Shown here piece by piece: positions 45,165 through 57,476 of a stretch of DNA of 64,000 bases. Source of the DNA: Flaccisagitta enflata (Eukaryota; Chaetognatha; Sagittoidea; Aphragmophora); the NCBI GenBank assembly GCA_965153355.1, contig OZ231128.1:6014001-6078000 (forward strand), given 5' to 3'. The first letter of the stretch is position 1; each line of letters starts with the position of its first letter. The notes beneath the pieces were generated by a model that was not told where the DNA came from, did no database searches, and was given only the letters and a program-made list of their open reading frames with translations. Both the position numbers and the translations under genes were made by a program.

Positions 45165-45288
45165 CTGTGCCATGGGATTCTTGGCTTTAAAATCTTCGGC
45201 GTGTTGCTGTCCACCATCTTTGACAAGGTGCACGGCCTCAGTCTCAAAATCAACGCCTTTTAACGCCAAAGCGATTCGAACGCGCCAA
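45165..45288 (-). CDS. GSTZ1: Maleylacetoacetate isomerase (GST zeta), first exon found
   Basis: 124-nt exon, TTTACAG to GTTGGT. One entering base, then [38 protein letters not shown] and AQ. The [15 protein letters not shown] motif holds the active-site serines; here the exon starts just after them, so a short first exon with the start codon and SSCS must lie above 45288. I could not find it between 45288 and 49049; a 37-bp minisatellite fills the adjoining intron. Confidence 0.93.
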
Positions 45289-45339
45289 CTGTAAATGGAC
45301 GAGAAACAAATTGACATTTGAGACAAAATGAGGCAAGAA

Positions 45340-46075
45340 CATGTCATATGACATTTAAGACAAAATGAGGCAAAAACATGTCATTTGACATAAAATGTAG
45401 CAAAAACATGTCATTTGACATTTGAGACAAAATAACGCAAAAACATGTCATTTGACATTTGAGACAAAATGAGGCGAAAACATGTCATTTGACATTTGAG
45501 ACAAAATGATGCAAAAACATGTCATTTGACATTTGAGACAAAATGTGGCAAAAAACATGTCATTTGACATTTGAGACAAAATGTGGCAAAAACATGTCAT
45601 TTGACATTTGAGACAAAATGTGGCAAAACATGTCATTTGACATTTGAGACAAAATGAGGCAAAAACATGTCATTTGACATTTGAGACAAAATGAGGCAAA
45701 AACATGTCATTTGACATTTGAGACAAAATATGGCAAAAACTTGTCATTTGACATTTGAGACAAAATGAGGCAAAAACATGTCATTTGACATTTCAGACAA
45801 AATGGGGCAAAAACATGTCTAAACACTTGAGACAAAATGAGGCAAAAACATGTCAATTGACATTTAAGACAAAATGTGGCAAAAACTTGTCATTTGACAT
45901 TTGAGACAAAATGAGGCAAAAACATGTCATTTGACATTTGAGACAAAATGTGGCAAAAATATGTCATTTGACATTTGAGACGAAATGCGGCAAAACATGT
46001 CATTTGACATTTGAGAGAAAATGTGGCAAAAACTTGTCAATTGACATTTGAGACAGAATGTGGCAAAAACATGTC
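45340..46075. repeat. 37-bp minisatellite
   Basis: About 20 copies of a 37-bp unit (TGTCATTTGACATTTGAGAC plus AAAATGAGGCAAAAACA). Each unit contains an inverted pair (TGTCATTTGACA-like). Variation is mostly GAGG/TGTGG. It is in the 5' intron of the isomerase gene. Confidence 0.95.
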
Positions 46076-46371
46076 ATCACATGATGTATATGATAGGTTG
46101 ATGACGTTGATTATCATAAGATGACTTGCGATAACGTCGAAGAGTTTGGATGATGATTTTAATGATGATGAAGCAAAATGAAAAAAGTATTTCATCTTAC
46201 CAATTTTAACTTTTTGATAACGAGAACCGATGAAAATTTGGGTTTTTGATTGAGAGGTATTTGTGGATAAACATCTCCGGTAAAAACAATTACTTTGATA
46301 TTGTTTATTCGAGTTTTAATTGAGTTTTCACTGAAGAGCGATTAATCACTTGAACAACGCTATGTTATACC

Positions 46372-47268
<897 letters not shown>

Positions 47269-47460
47269 GTTATACCACGCCCCTTTCAAAAGTCAAGCTT
47301 TACCTATATTCTGTTCGAGAAACTATGTAACAGTCAAATGCTTATCACTCTGAGAGTACCTCAATCCTCATATCTTTATAGCAATAAAGGCCAGATACAC
47401 GGTCTTCCAGTCGCGGTAGGTTGGGCAGTGGTATCTAGATAGGTAGTAATGGCTAATATA

Positions 47461-48203
47461 CAGGGAACACCTCGCAAAGTGACACCAAAGAAAACATCAT
47501 ATTTCCGCTTCTAGAAATGATAATCCGATTCTGAAAAAAGTTCCAGAGAGCGCTTTTAAACCGATTTTACAAAGTAAATGAGCACAAACTCTGACTGTAC
47601 TGTAGCATTGAAAGAAACTTTAAAGTTGGCGAGGCATGCATTTCCTAGTTTTGGGGTTTTGGAGTGGTCATGCTAATTTTGGTGATATTTCTAAGCCTGT
47701 TGAGCCAAAACCCCGGGGTTGGGCAGGAATCGAAGATATTTTGAAGTAAATAATGAATACATAAAATGACCAAGCTGCAAATCTATGTATAATCAAAAAT
47801 TAGCCTATCAAAGGCCAAAAACAAACATTTTGGTCTAGAAATTTGTAAAAATGTAATAATTTGATATAGAACATGATAAACTCAAAACATTTCAGATACT
47901 AAATCTTTATCAAAATATATTCAATTTGGAACCGCTTCCAGCAGTTTGGCACAATTTGTTGATAAATCGCAGTGAGAGAAAATGCAACCCTCAATAGTTT
48001 TCTTAAGAAAACAGCGATTTTGTTAAAAAAATTGAGGATATTTCACCAAATTCCCTGTAGGTTTTTTTTTCAAAACCCTTTTTTTTGGTCTAAAACAAAC
48101 AAATGGTTTAATCTTCCAGGAACTTTTTTTCAGAATTGGATTATCATTTCTAGAAGCAGAAATATGACGTTTTCTTTGGTGTCACTTTGCGGGGTATTCC
48201 CTG
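47461..48203. mobile_element. TA-target MITE with about 95-bp inverted repeats
   Basis: TA at 47459-47460 and 48204-48205. Ends CAGGGAACACCTCGCAAAG and complement of GCGGGGTATTCCCTG. The inverted arms continue through GACACCAAAGAAAAC and TTCTAGAAATGATAATC. AT-rich interior, no coding frame. Confidence 0.88.
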
Positions 48204-48709
48204 TAATACCGAAATCAAAAATACTACAGAGCAATCGACTAACGGAACAGAACACATGTACAGCTTCGCATGTGCGCGACTGAAAAGCTTCCTCGTGAGT
48301 TGTGACTGTATCTTTGCTAGATATCAAGGAAAGCTACTGTGCCTGTGATCAGCCCTGCTGCCAGAGAAATTCCATTTCGTGGAATGATAAAAAAGGCAAT
48401 ATTCGTTTTGACATGTTTTTTCTTGACTACTTGTCCAACATTCAGTCCCTGAGATAATGACAATTATTTGGATAAAAAAGCGTCATCCTCATAGATTCCA
48501 CTAAAAACGCTTAATAATTTGAACTGGTCATCTTTCGGCACAAAAGTGAATAAGAATAGAATAAGAATAAGAATAGAATAAGAATAAAAATTGTATAAGT
48601 TGACAAAGCTTTCAAAGGTTTAACCGAAAATTGAAAAAAATTGAAAACAAGTAATACAATAGAAAAGGTAACTTTTTAAGCACCGAAATTAGCATTGAAA
48701 AAAATTGTT

Positions 48710-48765
<56 letters not shown>

Positions 48766-48780
48766 CGACAATCTGTTTCT

Positions 48781-48834
<54 letters not shown>
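48204..48834. other. Non-coding stretch with CT microsatellites
   Basis: AT-rich, an AATAAG repeat (48550-48590) and two CT runs (48715-48760 and 48783-48832). The second abuts the stop codon of the ABCB exon. No exon seen. Confidence 0.6.
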
Positions 48835-48838
<4 letters not shown>

Positions 48839-49049
48839 AAAGAAACATTTGCCGTTTGTAACTTGTAGTAATGTTCTCTGGCTGCGATGAGTTGGGCGTG
48901 ACTTCCGGATTCCACGATGGCGCCGTCTTTCAAGACGACGATGACGTCGGCGTCCCGAATCGTGGACAATCGATGAGCCACGACGACGCACGTGCGACCT
49001 GATTGCGCCGCGTCCAACGCCGCCTGAACAACGCCCTCGCTCGCGTTGT
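48835..49049 (-). CDS. ABCB-type transporter, last exon only
   Basis: Acceptor ACCGACAG, stop TAA 48835-48837. It encodes [38 protein letters not shown] and [17 protein letters not shown]. This is the end of the second nucleotide-binding domain of a P-glycoprotein/ABCB full transporter: the H-loop His is in [13 protein letters not shown], and GxxVExGxHxxLI closes the domain. Walker A, signature and Walker B belong to earlier exons, which should lie above 49049; instead the right arm starts at 49461 with inverted SMARCC sequence. The gene is therefore cut off here, really or by assembly. Confidence 0.9.
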
Positions 49050-49102
49050 CTGTCGGTATGGGTGTCGGTAAAGGAGGTCGTGGTTGAGCGTTCATGAACC
49101 AT

Positions 49103-49296
<194 letters not shown>

Positions 49297-49375
49297 GCTA
49301 CCGTGCTCAATTTTGTCGATGATTTAAAAGAAATATTCATATTATCCTCTTTCTCCATCTGCTCTTCTTTTTTGA

Positions 49376-49460
49376 GCAGCGGCCCCGAAAAGGACGATGT
49401 CCTGTAGAACACATGTGACTGTCGCTTGAGCCCGGTGTTCTCCGTCTGCCTTTCCCCAAG
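49376..49460. repeat. GCAGCGGCCCC hairpin module at the right-arm junction
   Basis: GCAGCGGCCCCGAAAAGG, then GATGTCCTGTAGAACACATG, match the modules at 14141 and 16201. The right arm's homology to the left starts immediately after, at ATGGGACC (49461). Confidence 0.65.
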
Positions 49461-49664
49461 ATGGGACCAGTGGGCAGTGGTGAAATTAACAGTGACAACA
49501 GTAAACTTTATATAGTATTAGACTGCACTTGCCACTGCCCACTTGCCACTCCTGCCACTGATCAAGAAAGAGACAGGGATTCATTACTTTACCCAATTAT
49601 TATTCAAGCCAGCCAATTGATCATGTGTAAAAAACGCCATCTTCCTTTCAATATTGTCTATCAG

Positions 49665-49759
49665 GTGTCCAAACCGGCCCTAACTCGTTTGCCAATGAGG
49701 TTTTTCATGGATTTCAAAACCAACGGCGCTCTGTGCCACATTCTCGCCACTGCTTTCAA
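49665..49759 (+). CDS. SMARCC: SMARCC right copy, exon 2
   Basis: 95 nt, same acceptor and donor as 27814-27720, same frame and protein. No exon 1 is found upstream in 49050-49664, so this copy has no start codon of its own in the window. Confidence 0.9.
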
Positions 49760-49883
49760 GTAAATCGTAAATGGATCTTATCAGTGCTATCACTTTACGC
49801 CACTTGTCGAATGTCGACAATGTCACATTATATGAATAATCCCGAGAGCAACGTTGACTTCTGCCAATTTTGGTTTCTTACAG

Positions 49884-49986
49884 ATTCAAGAACGAACAAG
49901 GTTGGAGACGATTTGATTTTCAGAATCCCAGTCGCATGGACAGAAATGTCTCAATCTTTATCGAAATCGAGAAAACTCTCACCGCG
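49884..49986 (+). CDS. SMARCC: SMARCC right copy, exon 3
   Basis: 103 nt between TTCTTACAG and GTAAGAAAC; reads [19 protein letters not shown] like the left copy. Confidence 0.92.
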
Positions 49987-50099
49987 GTAAGAAACAATCG
50001 CGTGTCCCACCCTTGTCAGCGGCTCCGAACGGGAGTCTTGTGTTGCACACATGCGAAAAAAATTTGAAAGCAGGAAATCGGTTTATTCTAAACTGACTG

Positions 50100-50440
50100 C
50101 TTTTGCAATTTTGGGCAGCGGACCCAAGGGGACTGATGACCTATGGCTATGCTTTCACATGTGAGAGATTTTCTCCTTTCGGGCAGCGGCCCCGAAGGGG
50201 CCTATTACCTATGCTTTCACACATAGGGAAATTTCTCCTTCTCCGTCCGTCCGTCCGTCCCTTCTCTGTGTCGTGACCCAAATTCTTCCAAATTCTGCCA
50301 TATTCTGCAAAAGTTTGCCAAATTCTGGCAAAATTTGCCAAATTCTGTAAAATTCCGTCAAATTCTGCTAAATTCTACCAGATTCCATATAATTTTGCCA
50401 AATTCTTTTTAATTCTGTCAAATGGGCAGCGGCCGCTGAC
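50100..50440. repeat. Array and hairpin module in intron 3, right arm
   Basis: Mirror of 27047-27420: GGCCCCGAAGGGGCC hairpin (50189-50203), a (CCGT)n run (50241-50259), AAATTCTGCC decamers and the GCGGCCGC palindrome near 50431. The hairpin loop differs slightly (GAA against TTC read from the other strand), the stem is kept. Confidence 0.8.
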
Positions 50441-50537
50441 CATCTGACGCTTTTGCGACCATTTGGTCAAGGACAATTGCAGCTGTCCGTTTCGATGCAC
50501 ACCAATAATAGGCCTTTGAAAACCTTCCATATTTCAG

Positions 50538-50713
50538 AATAAGTTTTACGTGTTGCCCACGATTTTCCTGCGCCTTGATTTGGACAAAGTATTGCGCGAC
50601 AAGCTGCGTGACATCATCAAGCGTCACCAAGGCAACCTCTGTTCGTCTGAAATGGAAGCTTCTCACGTCGTCTACGGCAACCGCAAGCATCCTTGGGAAG
50701 AGGAACTCGTCAG
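50538..50713 (+). CDS. SMARCC: SMARCC right copy, exon 4 (BRCT-like part)
   Basis: 176 nt, ATTTCAG to GTAATATTAC; LRDIIKRHQGNL and ASHVVYGN are intact. Frame open, phases as in the left copy. Confidence 0.92.
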
Positions 50714-50726
50714 GTAATATTACAAT

Positions 50727-50970
50727 TGAACCCCGCTCTAATGGACTCGCTTTTAACGGAATTCCGCCTTTAACGGAATTCCGCCTTTAACGGAATTCCG
50801 CCTTTAACGGAATTCCGCCTTTAACAGAATTCCGCCTTTAACAGAATAATTCTTAAGCTTATTGGCAAGTTTTCCTTTATTTCTTTTATTTGCTATAACA
50901 GAATTCTGCTTAGATTACAAATAAAATTTGTTGGTCCTCTGAAATCCGCTAGAGCGGGATTTAACTGAGG
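50727..50970. mobile_element. pogo/Tigger-like MITE in intron 4, right arm
   Basis: Same insertion as 26497-26743, with a slightly different number of internal AACGGAATTCCGCCTTT units (50755-50845). Confidence 0.7.
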
Positions 50971-51070
50971 TTAATTCATTGTATACATTGTATGACCTTC
51001 CTTCTCTAAAGCTTCTATCTTGCATTCATTGTGCCTTTCATAACAAAGATACTTCCCATTGCATGTTCAG

Positions 51071-51152
51071 ACCCGTGATGAAACGTGAGAATGGTGTCGG
51101 TAGTGGAGCGCTTCTTCATTGGGTCGGATGGCCTGACAGCTATGACACATGG
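51071..51152 (+). CDS. SMARCC: SMARCC right copy, exon 5 (chromodomain start)
   Basis: 82 nt, TGTTCAG to GTAAGAATC; PVMKRENGVGSGALLHW and GWPDSYDTW identical to the left copy. Confidence 0.92.
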
Positions 51153-51661
51153 GTAAGAATCTATCATATGATTGCCAGTTTATTGAGGATATTCAAAGTA
51201 CGTCCGTCTCGACTGACCAAAAAAATCAATCCACGACTACGTTCTACCGAGTGATCGCGAATTGACAGAGAGATGAGCTTCAAATGAGACCGTAATGATC
51301 GCGGGACGATTGTGCATCGAGTGGTTATCGTGAGATGATCGTGAGATAATCGCGAGATGATTTTCTTGTTACTAAGGTGATCTCGTAATATGATCGTTGA
51401 TTGATCTTAAGACGATAGTGTGGTGATCGTGTGATGATCCTATGATTATTGTAGGATGACACCATGATGATGGTTGAGAGAATTCTGTTATGTCGTTATG
51501 ATTGCGGGATGATCCTGTGGTGATAGCGTAATAAATAATTCCGCGATGATAGTGTGGTAATGACTACAATTGGTAGTGTGGTAATGACTATGTACAATTA
51601 TATCATGAACTTAAACTGATTAAAAGATTATCTCATATTATATATTTTAACCCTCTTGCAG
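51153..51661. other. Intron 5, right arm, degenerate repeats
   Basis: GATGATCGTGAGATGAT-type irregular repeats (51240-51560), the counterpart of 25880-26230 with many small indels. Confidence 0.6.
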
Positions 51662-51843
51662 GTTTCCCCGGCCGGTGGTGTGGCGGGAATGGTGGATCCC
51701 GAGATGGTCCCATCGCGTGATGGACCTTGGGAAGTGTACGCAGATTGGATTCTAGACACGGACAAATTCAACGAGTGGGCCAACGAAGAGGACCACGAAG
51801 TCGAAGACGAAGACTTGCCCTCGGGAAAGAGGAAGAGGAGAAG
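51662..51843 (+). CDS. SMARCC: SMARCC right copy, exon 6 (chromodomain end)
   Basis: 182 nt, CTCTTGCAG to GTAAGGGAG; WILDTDKFNEWANEEDHEV intact. One amino-acid change from the left copy (Ala for Ser in GGVAG) beside several silent changes. Confidence 0.93.
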
Positions 51844-52166
51844 GTAAGGGAGCCGAGTCTTTATGAAATGTGCAAGAGGTGTAAGAGGTGTCATCTTGGA
51901 GATGACGACGACCGCCTTGGTGACAAACTTGAACCATCAAGATCTGCGCTTATTCCATCCTTACCTCTTTCATCATTGAATCATTGATTATTTGTCATAG
52001 CATTCCTCCATTGGGACACTGCAGATAGCCAAGAATCACCACGGGCCCCTTGGCGTTCCGAAAATCGTCATCGTTGACGATGCTATTACGCCCAAGTTGG
52101 ATCATGAGTCCTCATTCTCATCCTCGTTTTGAATGTCACGTCGTGTGAATGTGCCATGTGAATGTG

Positions 52167-52486
52167 GTTGTTGTTGTTGTTGTTGTTCTTACCACTCCGA
52201 GAAGTGGAAATTTCCCATACTTTCGTACAGTAAGGGGCGTTCTGCCTGCCAAGGCTAATGGCAGTTTCGAAGATCCACCTTTTGAGGCGCCACTGTCCCT
52301 CCCACCCTTTCAACCCTCCCTTCTCGGCAGCTGTTTTTTACTTGAATTCACCAGGCAACCCCTCCTAGAGCCCCATCGCGTCATTGAGGATTTCAACTTT
52401 CATGGAAAAGACTCGCCCGATGCGGGACTCGAACTCGTGACCCAGACGGTCACAAGCGCTCACGCTACCACTGAGCTATTCCTCCT
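52167..52486 (-). mobile_element. tRNA-derived SINE, right arm
   Basis: Same insertion as 22411-22746: (GTT)n tail at 52167-52186, B-box and A-box complements near 52425-52480. It is slightly shorter through an internal deletion. Confidence 0.83.
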
Positions 52487-52500
52487 ACCCTTTATCTCAG

Positions 52501-52688
52501 GTCGGTCTACGCTTCGGAGGATTTGTACATGAGCGACAACGAATTAAGCCACGACGGAATGGACGTCAAAGGGGGAGACAAAAGCGTCAAGAAAAGAAAG
52601 CGATCTCGATCCCCGTCTCCAGACAGGAAGATCAAAAACCAAAAGAAAGGAAAAGATGACAAGAAAGGTTTAACTCCCGCGGGCAAAG
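52501..52688 (+). CDS. SMARCC: SMARCC right copy, exon 7 (nuclear-localisation stretch)
   Basis: 188 nt, TTATCTCAG to GTAATACAG; SEDLYMSDNELSHDG and KKRKRSRSPSPDRK intact. The donor's +6 base onwards is changed by a MITE inserted 6 bases downstream (52695). Confidence 0.92.
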
Positions 52689-52694
52689 GTAATA

Positions 52695-53066
52695 CAGACG
52701 GGACCCTAATAAGAACTGAGGAGGGACCCAGAGTTTAGCAGCCCCCCCTACAGCTTACATGGCGCAAGCAATTTTCTTACTTCCAGTGGCGATTTATACT
52801 TCAGGTGGATACCATTGGCGCCACCTAGAACCACCTAGAACACACTTAGAACCATCTAGAACACCCCCAAATTTTCAAAATTGATGAAAAAAATAGTTCG
52901 ATTTTATTTTGGCAAATTTGGGTGGTTAAACTAAATTTAGGGGTGTTTAGGAGTGAAATTCAAAAATCGCCACAGTGGCGCCAATTGTATTCACCTAAGC
53001 TATGTAAGCTGTAGGGGGGTTGCTAAACTTTGGGTCCTTCCTCAGTTCTCATTAGGGTCCTGTCTG
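52695..53066. mobile_element. TA-target MITE, right arm only
   Basis: TA at 52693-52694 and 53067-53068; the left arm has the undivided site next to 22197. Ends CAGACGGGACCCTAATAAG and complement open inverted repeats of about 65 bases (AACTGAGGAGGGACCC and GGGTCCTTCCTCAGTT inside). No coding. It follows the exon 7 donor by only six bases. Confidence 0.9.
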
Positions 53067-53248
53067 TATTGTATTCTAAATGATGAGAATGTTGGGATGT
53101 ACCTTTGAGGACGCGGACGGACGAGTATGGTATGACGGTACCCTACCAAGATGACCTAAAATCCTAACATTTAAATAAAAACGGAAAAGCACGAGAGAGA
53201 AAAATCTCAGCTCCTTAATCCTTATCTTGGCTTCAATTGTGTGTTCAG

Positions 53249-53362
53249 ACAAAAAGAAACGCGCTAAAGATATGGAGGAAGAGGACGCGACCGCGGGGTT
53301 GGATGATCCTACACCAGAACCCAACATCACCGAGGTCCCCCTGCCCAAACCGGGGACAATTG
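53249..53362 (+). CDS. SMARCC: SMARCC right copy, exon 8
   Basis: 114 nt, GTGTTCAG to GTATGAAG; KRAKDMEEEDATAG and PEPNITEVPLPKPGT as in the left copy. Confidence 0.88.
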
Positions 53363-53501
53363 GTATGAAGAGGGTAGTTGTTATCAATGTTTTCTAGGTT
53401 AAACCAGAATATATTTTCAACCATGAGACGGAAATTTCTGCAACGCTTAAATTCGTTCCCTATAAACGCTTTGCTCTGATCATTTTGTAATTCTCGTGTT
53501 T

Positions 53502-53600
53502 AGATGCCTCGCATCTCTATTTAACTGGCTGTCCGTCGTCTGTCTTTCCGCGTCGGCCAGTCTGTGTTTGTCCGTCAGTCAGTGTTTCTGTCTGTCGCGC
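53502..53600. repeat. Hairpin-tetranucleotide module in intron 8, right arm
   Basis: AGATGC-CTC-GCATCT (53502-53516), CTATTTAACTGGCTGTCCGT, then TCTG/TCAG tetranucleotides. It corresponds to 19500-19603 with altered loop and intact stem. Confidence 0.7.
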
Positions 53601-53714
53601 GCAAACGTTTTTATATTTTAAATTACCTTATAATCGGCACCATGCTCCAATCATTCATTTGAAGAGTTATTTATTCATACAAAGAACTTACTGACCGAAA
53701 TTTTTTTTTTTCAG

Positions 53715-53885
53715 GCACCAAAGGTCGGATGTTGGACTCTGAATTCAACCCTGTTAAAGGCGCCTCGATGATGGATTTGGATGGAGAAGACGCGAATCTG
53801 GACGGTGGTTCTGACGTGGAAGGCGACGTCGATGGCGATGCCAGCTCTCAAGGCACTCAAGACAAGAAGGAAGACAAGAAAGAAG
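53715..53885 (+). CDS. SMARCC: SMARCC right copy, exon 9 (acidic linker)
   Basis: 171 nt, TTTTTTCAG to GTCAGATTAG; MMDLDGEDANLDGG and DKKEDKKE intact. No MITE at the acceptor, unlike the left copy. The next exon is not found up to 64000. Confidence 0.88.
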
Positions 53886-54676
53886 GTCAGATTAGAATAT
53901 AGGAGGGACTGCTGTCGATGTTTTAATACAGTGTAGCAACGCAAGAGCCCATCCGCTAATAAGGCATGCCCGACTATAAGGCATACCACTTACTGTCCCA
54001 TGAGACACTTTGTAGTTAACACATGCGCCACATTTAGGCGGAAAATGATCTACCAAATGAGGATTGAGTCCTATTTTTGTCATTAAAAGCAAAAGAAAAC
54101 CTCCACAATTGATAGATGGGATATATTATTTAGGTCATCATAAGCCTAAACAATGACATAAAGATGTCCTGCGGATGTAAGAAATAGTGTTTTGTATGTA
54201 ATCCCTGATGAGTTGTATTTTGAGAATTGAATTTCTGCACCTTTTTATTCTTTTCTATCAGTTTATCTGGTATTGCACTTTTGGTGGGCAAAAAACTACC
54301 CATTTTTGTACCCATTTACTTTGTGATGCTCATGTAAACGATTGTCAGTCAAATTTTGCTCTCTGATTGTCACTCAGTGTCCCATAAAAGCCTTCCAAAG
54401 AAGATGAATTTCAATTAATTTTAAAGTGGGAAAAATCAGCATTATTTTGACATTGAAATTTCAACATCATGGCTGAAATACCCCATTCATGAATTGAATT
54501 ATGATTTGAATATGACACTAACTGAAAATAATACTAAATAGCTACCTCCAATGCAAATTTCGAGGTACTGGGGTGATATTTACTAGGCTAATTATCTTCC
54601 AACATTTTCCGCCTAAATGTGGCGCATGTGTTATTTCTATATTCATTATTTCTATATATATATAAAGGCAGCTTCG
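53886..54676. other. Intron 9 start, right arm
   Basis: Homologous to 18510-18324 and 16982-16388, uninterrupted at the site of the 16992-18314 insertion. No exon. Confidence 0.6.
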
Positions 54677-54684
54677 CTGTAAAG

Positions 54685-56419
54685 CAGGCCTGTATATAGT
54701 TTTACATTCCTCCCCCCGGTGGGGGGGGGGAATTAATCAAAGGGTTTAGAGATGGGGGAGGAAACTCCAGACGACCCAAAAAGATGAAACAGGTCGCCCT
54801 AGGGCAACATATGGTCAGCGACACCTTTTGCCCTGCTTTGAGTGATTGTGAGCTGGAGTGAGGGGAAGCAGGGCAGCGGTCCTTAAGGGGACGTAGTCCC
54901 CTAGAACACAGGGGGACTTTTGTTCGTCCTGCGTTACCTGGATGAGATGCTACATAGAGGGATGACTGAAGGCCTTCAAGAGCTTAAATTGAGGTCTAAG
55001 AAGGCTGATGTAAGGCCTGAGAATGCCAATTGGAAGCTTGAGAGGACTAACTTGAGGCCTAATTTGAGGTATGAGAGTATAAGCGGTAAATTCCCGCAAG
55101 AATACCACTTACTTAGGTCACTGGGCGGTTGGCATATCTTGTTACCACTGGGGCATTAATGGGTTAGAAGTCTTAACAGCCCCTACTAATCGGTCTTGTG
55201 CAGTTTGTTATCAGTCTACCTAGGAGGCAAATGACATGCGGAAAACGTGCATTTAATGATTAGCGATGAAGTTAATAGGCGGCTATGCATTGACCATGCC
55301 AAGGAAATGAGTTAAATGTTAGTAAGCACTTTAGACATTAAACCACCATTTACTGAGGTGAACTAAATTCTAAGAAGGAACGAAAGAATGTGCAAATGAG
55401 GATATGCAAATGCTAATAGCAACTAAAGCGAAAATGAAATTAAGCGTGGTTATCATGATCAAATGAATCAAAAATGAAAGGATACATAAAGGCATGCTCG
55501 CTACGAGTTCTTACGAATATTTGCCGCTCACAAGAGGACAGGTTTGAGGCATGGGAATTTCGATTTGAGGCCTGCGAGGCCTAGTTTGAGGTCTGAAAGG
55601 CCAGGTTTGAGGCCTGAGAGGTCAGATTTGAGGCCTGAGAGGCTGAGTTTGAGGCCTGAGAGGTTGATTTGAGGCCTGAGAGGCTGGATCTGAGGTCTGC
55701 GAGGCTGGATTTGAGGCCTGAGAGGCTGGATGGGAGGTCTGAGGGGGGGACGGACGAGGCCTGGGAGGCTGGATTTGAGGCCTGGGAGGCTGGATTTGAG
55801 GTCTGAGAGGCTGGACTGAGGTCTGAGAGGTTGGACTTGAGGCCTGAGCTGGATTGCAGTGGCCTGAGATGCTGGATTTGAGGCCTGAGAGTCTTGATTT
55901 GAGGCTGGAGAGGCCTTGTTCGAGGCCTGAGAGGTTGATTTGAGGCCTGAGAGGTTGAATTGAGCCTGAGAGGCTGGATTTGATTGAGGCCTGAGAGGCT
56001 GGATTTGAGGCCTGAGAGGTTGGATTATGGCCAGAGAGGCTGGATTTGAGCTCGAGGCTGGATTTGGAGGCCTGAGAGGCTGGATTTGAGGCCTGAGAGG
56101 CTGGATTTTAGGCCTAAAGGGGCCTGATAAGGGGGGACGCACGAACGAACAAACAAAAGTCCCCCTGTGTTCTACACGACTTTGTCCCCTTTGGGGCCGC
56201 TGCCCAAGAGAAAAAAAGAAAATTTGGGGGAAATAAAACTTTTTGCAGCACCAAATCATAGAAACTGATTAGTAAAACATAGTTTAACATTATTTGAAAC
56301 TGTTTTATTGCTATATGGGAAGAAAATCATAAATTTTAAAATGCGACGTAACCTGTCGCAGGGAAGAAAATCAAAGGGGGGGAAATTAATTTAAGGTCAT
56401 AGAACAATATACACCCCTG
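54685..56419. mobile_element. hAT-type element with 21-bp array, right arm
   Basis: Same insertion as 13927-16379. Target copies CTGTAAAG (54677-54684) and CTATAAAG (56420-56427). Ends CAGGCCTGTATA and TATACACCCCTG. The 21-bp array (55545-56110) is present but irregular; the 14978-15740 insertion is absent. Confidence 0.85.
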
Positions 56420-56427
56420 CTATAAAG

Positions 56428-56694
56428 CATGATTTTGCTTAGTCCTTTGAAATGTGTTCTAGTGAAGCTCAACTGCACTTGGTTGTTGTAATAAGAATTA
56501 AATGTCATTGTTGCGCACAGTTGTTGTTGTTGCGATTAATATTTTGGGTGCTACTGTAGTTGACGTCGTAATTAGGGACAAAGTCGATTTTGATACATGC
56601 TTGTTTTTGATGTTGAATTGATTGTTGCCATATACATACTGAATTCAAATATCGCCCCGATTCCTACTTTCAATTTTGTCTTCATAGCAACTTC
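56428..56694. other. Intron sequence between hAT element and provirus
   Basis: Matches 13652-13918 closely; no feature other than a short CAACAA-type run. Confidence 0.6.
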
Positions 56695-56699
56695 ATATG

Positions 56700-57476
56700 T
56701 GAGAGCGTTTAACGTCTGATTTCTTATCAAGCTCCTGATGCGTAGTCGCGAGAACTGACTCCACTGCGTAGCTGCGCTAATGATTTGGAACGTACACCCG
56801 CTTAGAACGAATTGTTGAGATGAGCGGTTGAGCTGTCCACGAAATCTGTCTATTCATGGAATCCTGATGGACAGAGAAAAGGAAAAAGGTTAGAATAAAC
56901 TCTGTATATCAATGGCGGATACTTTTATATGGCGCTAAAAGGATAAAAGGTCATGGACTTATACGGATGTTGTCAAACGGTTTCAATTCATAGGCGCAGG
57001 GCAGGGAAGTCGGGGAAAAAGTATCAAAATAGAGTCTTTAACAGAGATTGTGAAGTCGAATGTCATTAAGAGAGTCATTGAAGCTACTTTTACTTAACCT
57101 TGGAATAAATAACAAATTTATTCAAAGCATCACGAGATTTGAAACAATTTGGCAGCAATGAAACAACGATCAACGGAATCGTCGCGTCATGGGAATTCAC
57201 ATGGAGAGGGGCCGGTCTATTCTCCTCAAGCTGTTGAGGAGACACAAATCACTTCCAACCCTTCGAATCAGAAAGTCAGCGCCCGCGCTGCCGCTCGCTG
57301 CCTCTTCCATCACGATCAAGATCTTCTCCTTTTCCCTCGATTTCCTCCACTCTGCAATGAGCAGACGCTATCTGGAATTTCGACATGAGATCCTCTCCTC
57401 CTTTCTCAGATCCGGAGTCAATGCATCCACGTGAGCGCCTTGACTGGATATGGTGGGGAATGTGAAGAATGTCACA
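56700..57476 (-). repeat. 3' LTR of right BEL/Pao provirus
   Basis: TGTGACATTC at 57476 to CTCTCA at 56700. It is more diverged, with many small indels, than the 5' LTR of the same provirus. Confidence 0.85.

Noticed and set aside
45340-46075. CRISPR-like 37-bp repeat
   Set aside because: Head-to-tail minisatellite without spacers in an intron.
57149-57434. Frames in the right 3' LTR
   Set aside because: They come from the LTR's GC-rich block and are not conserved between LTR copies.
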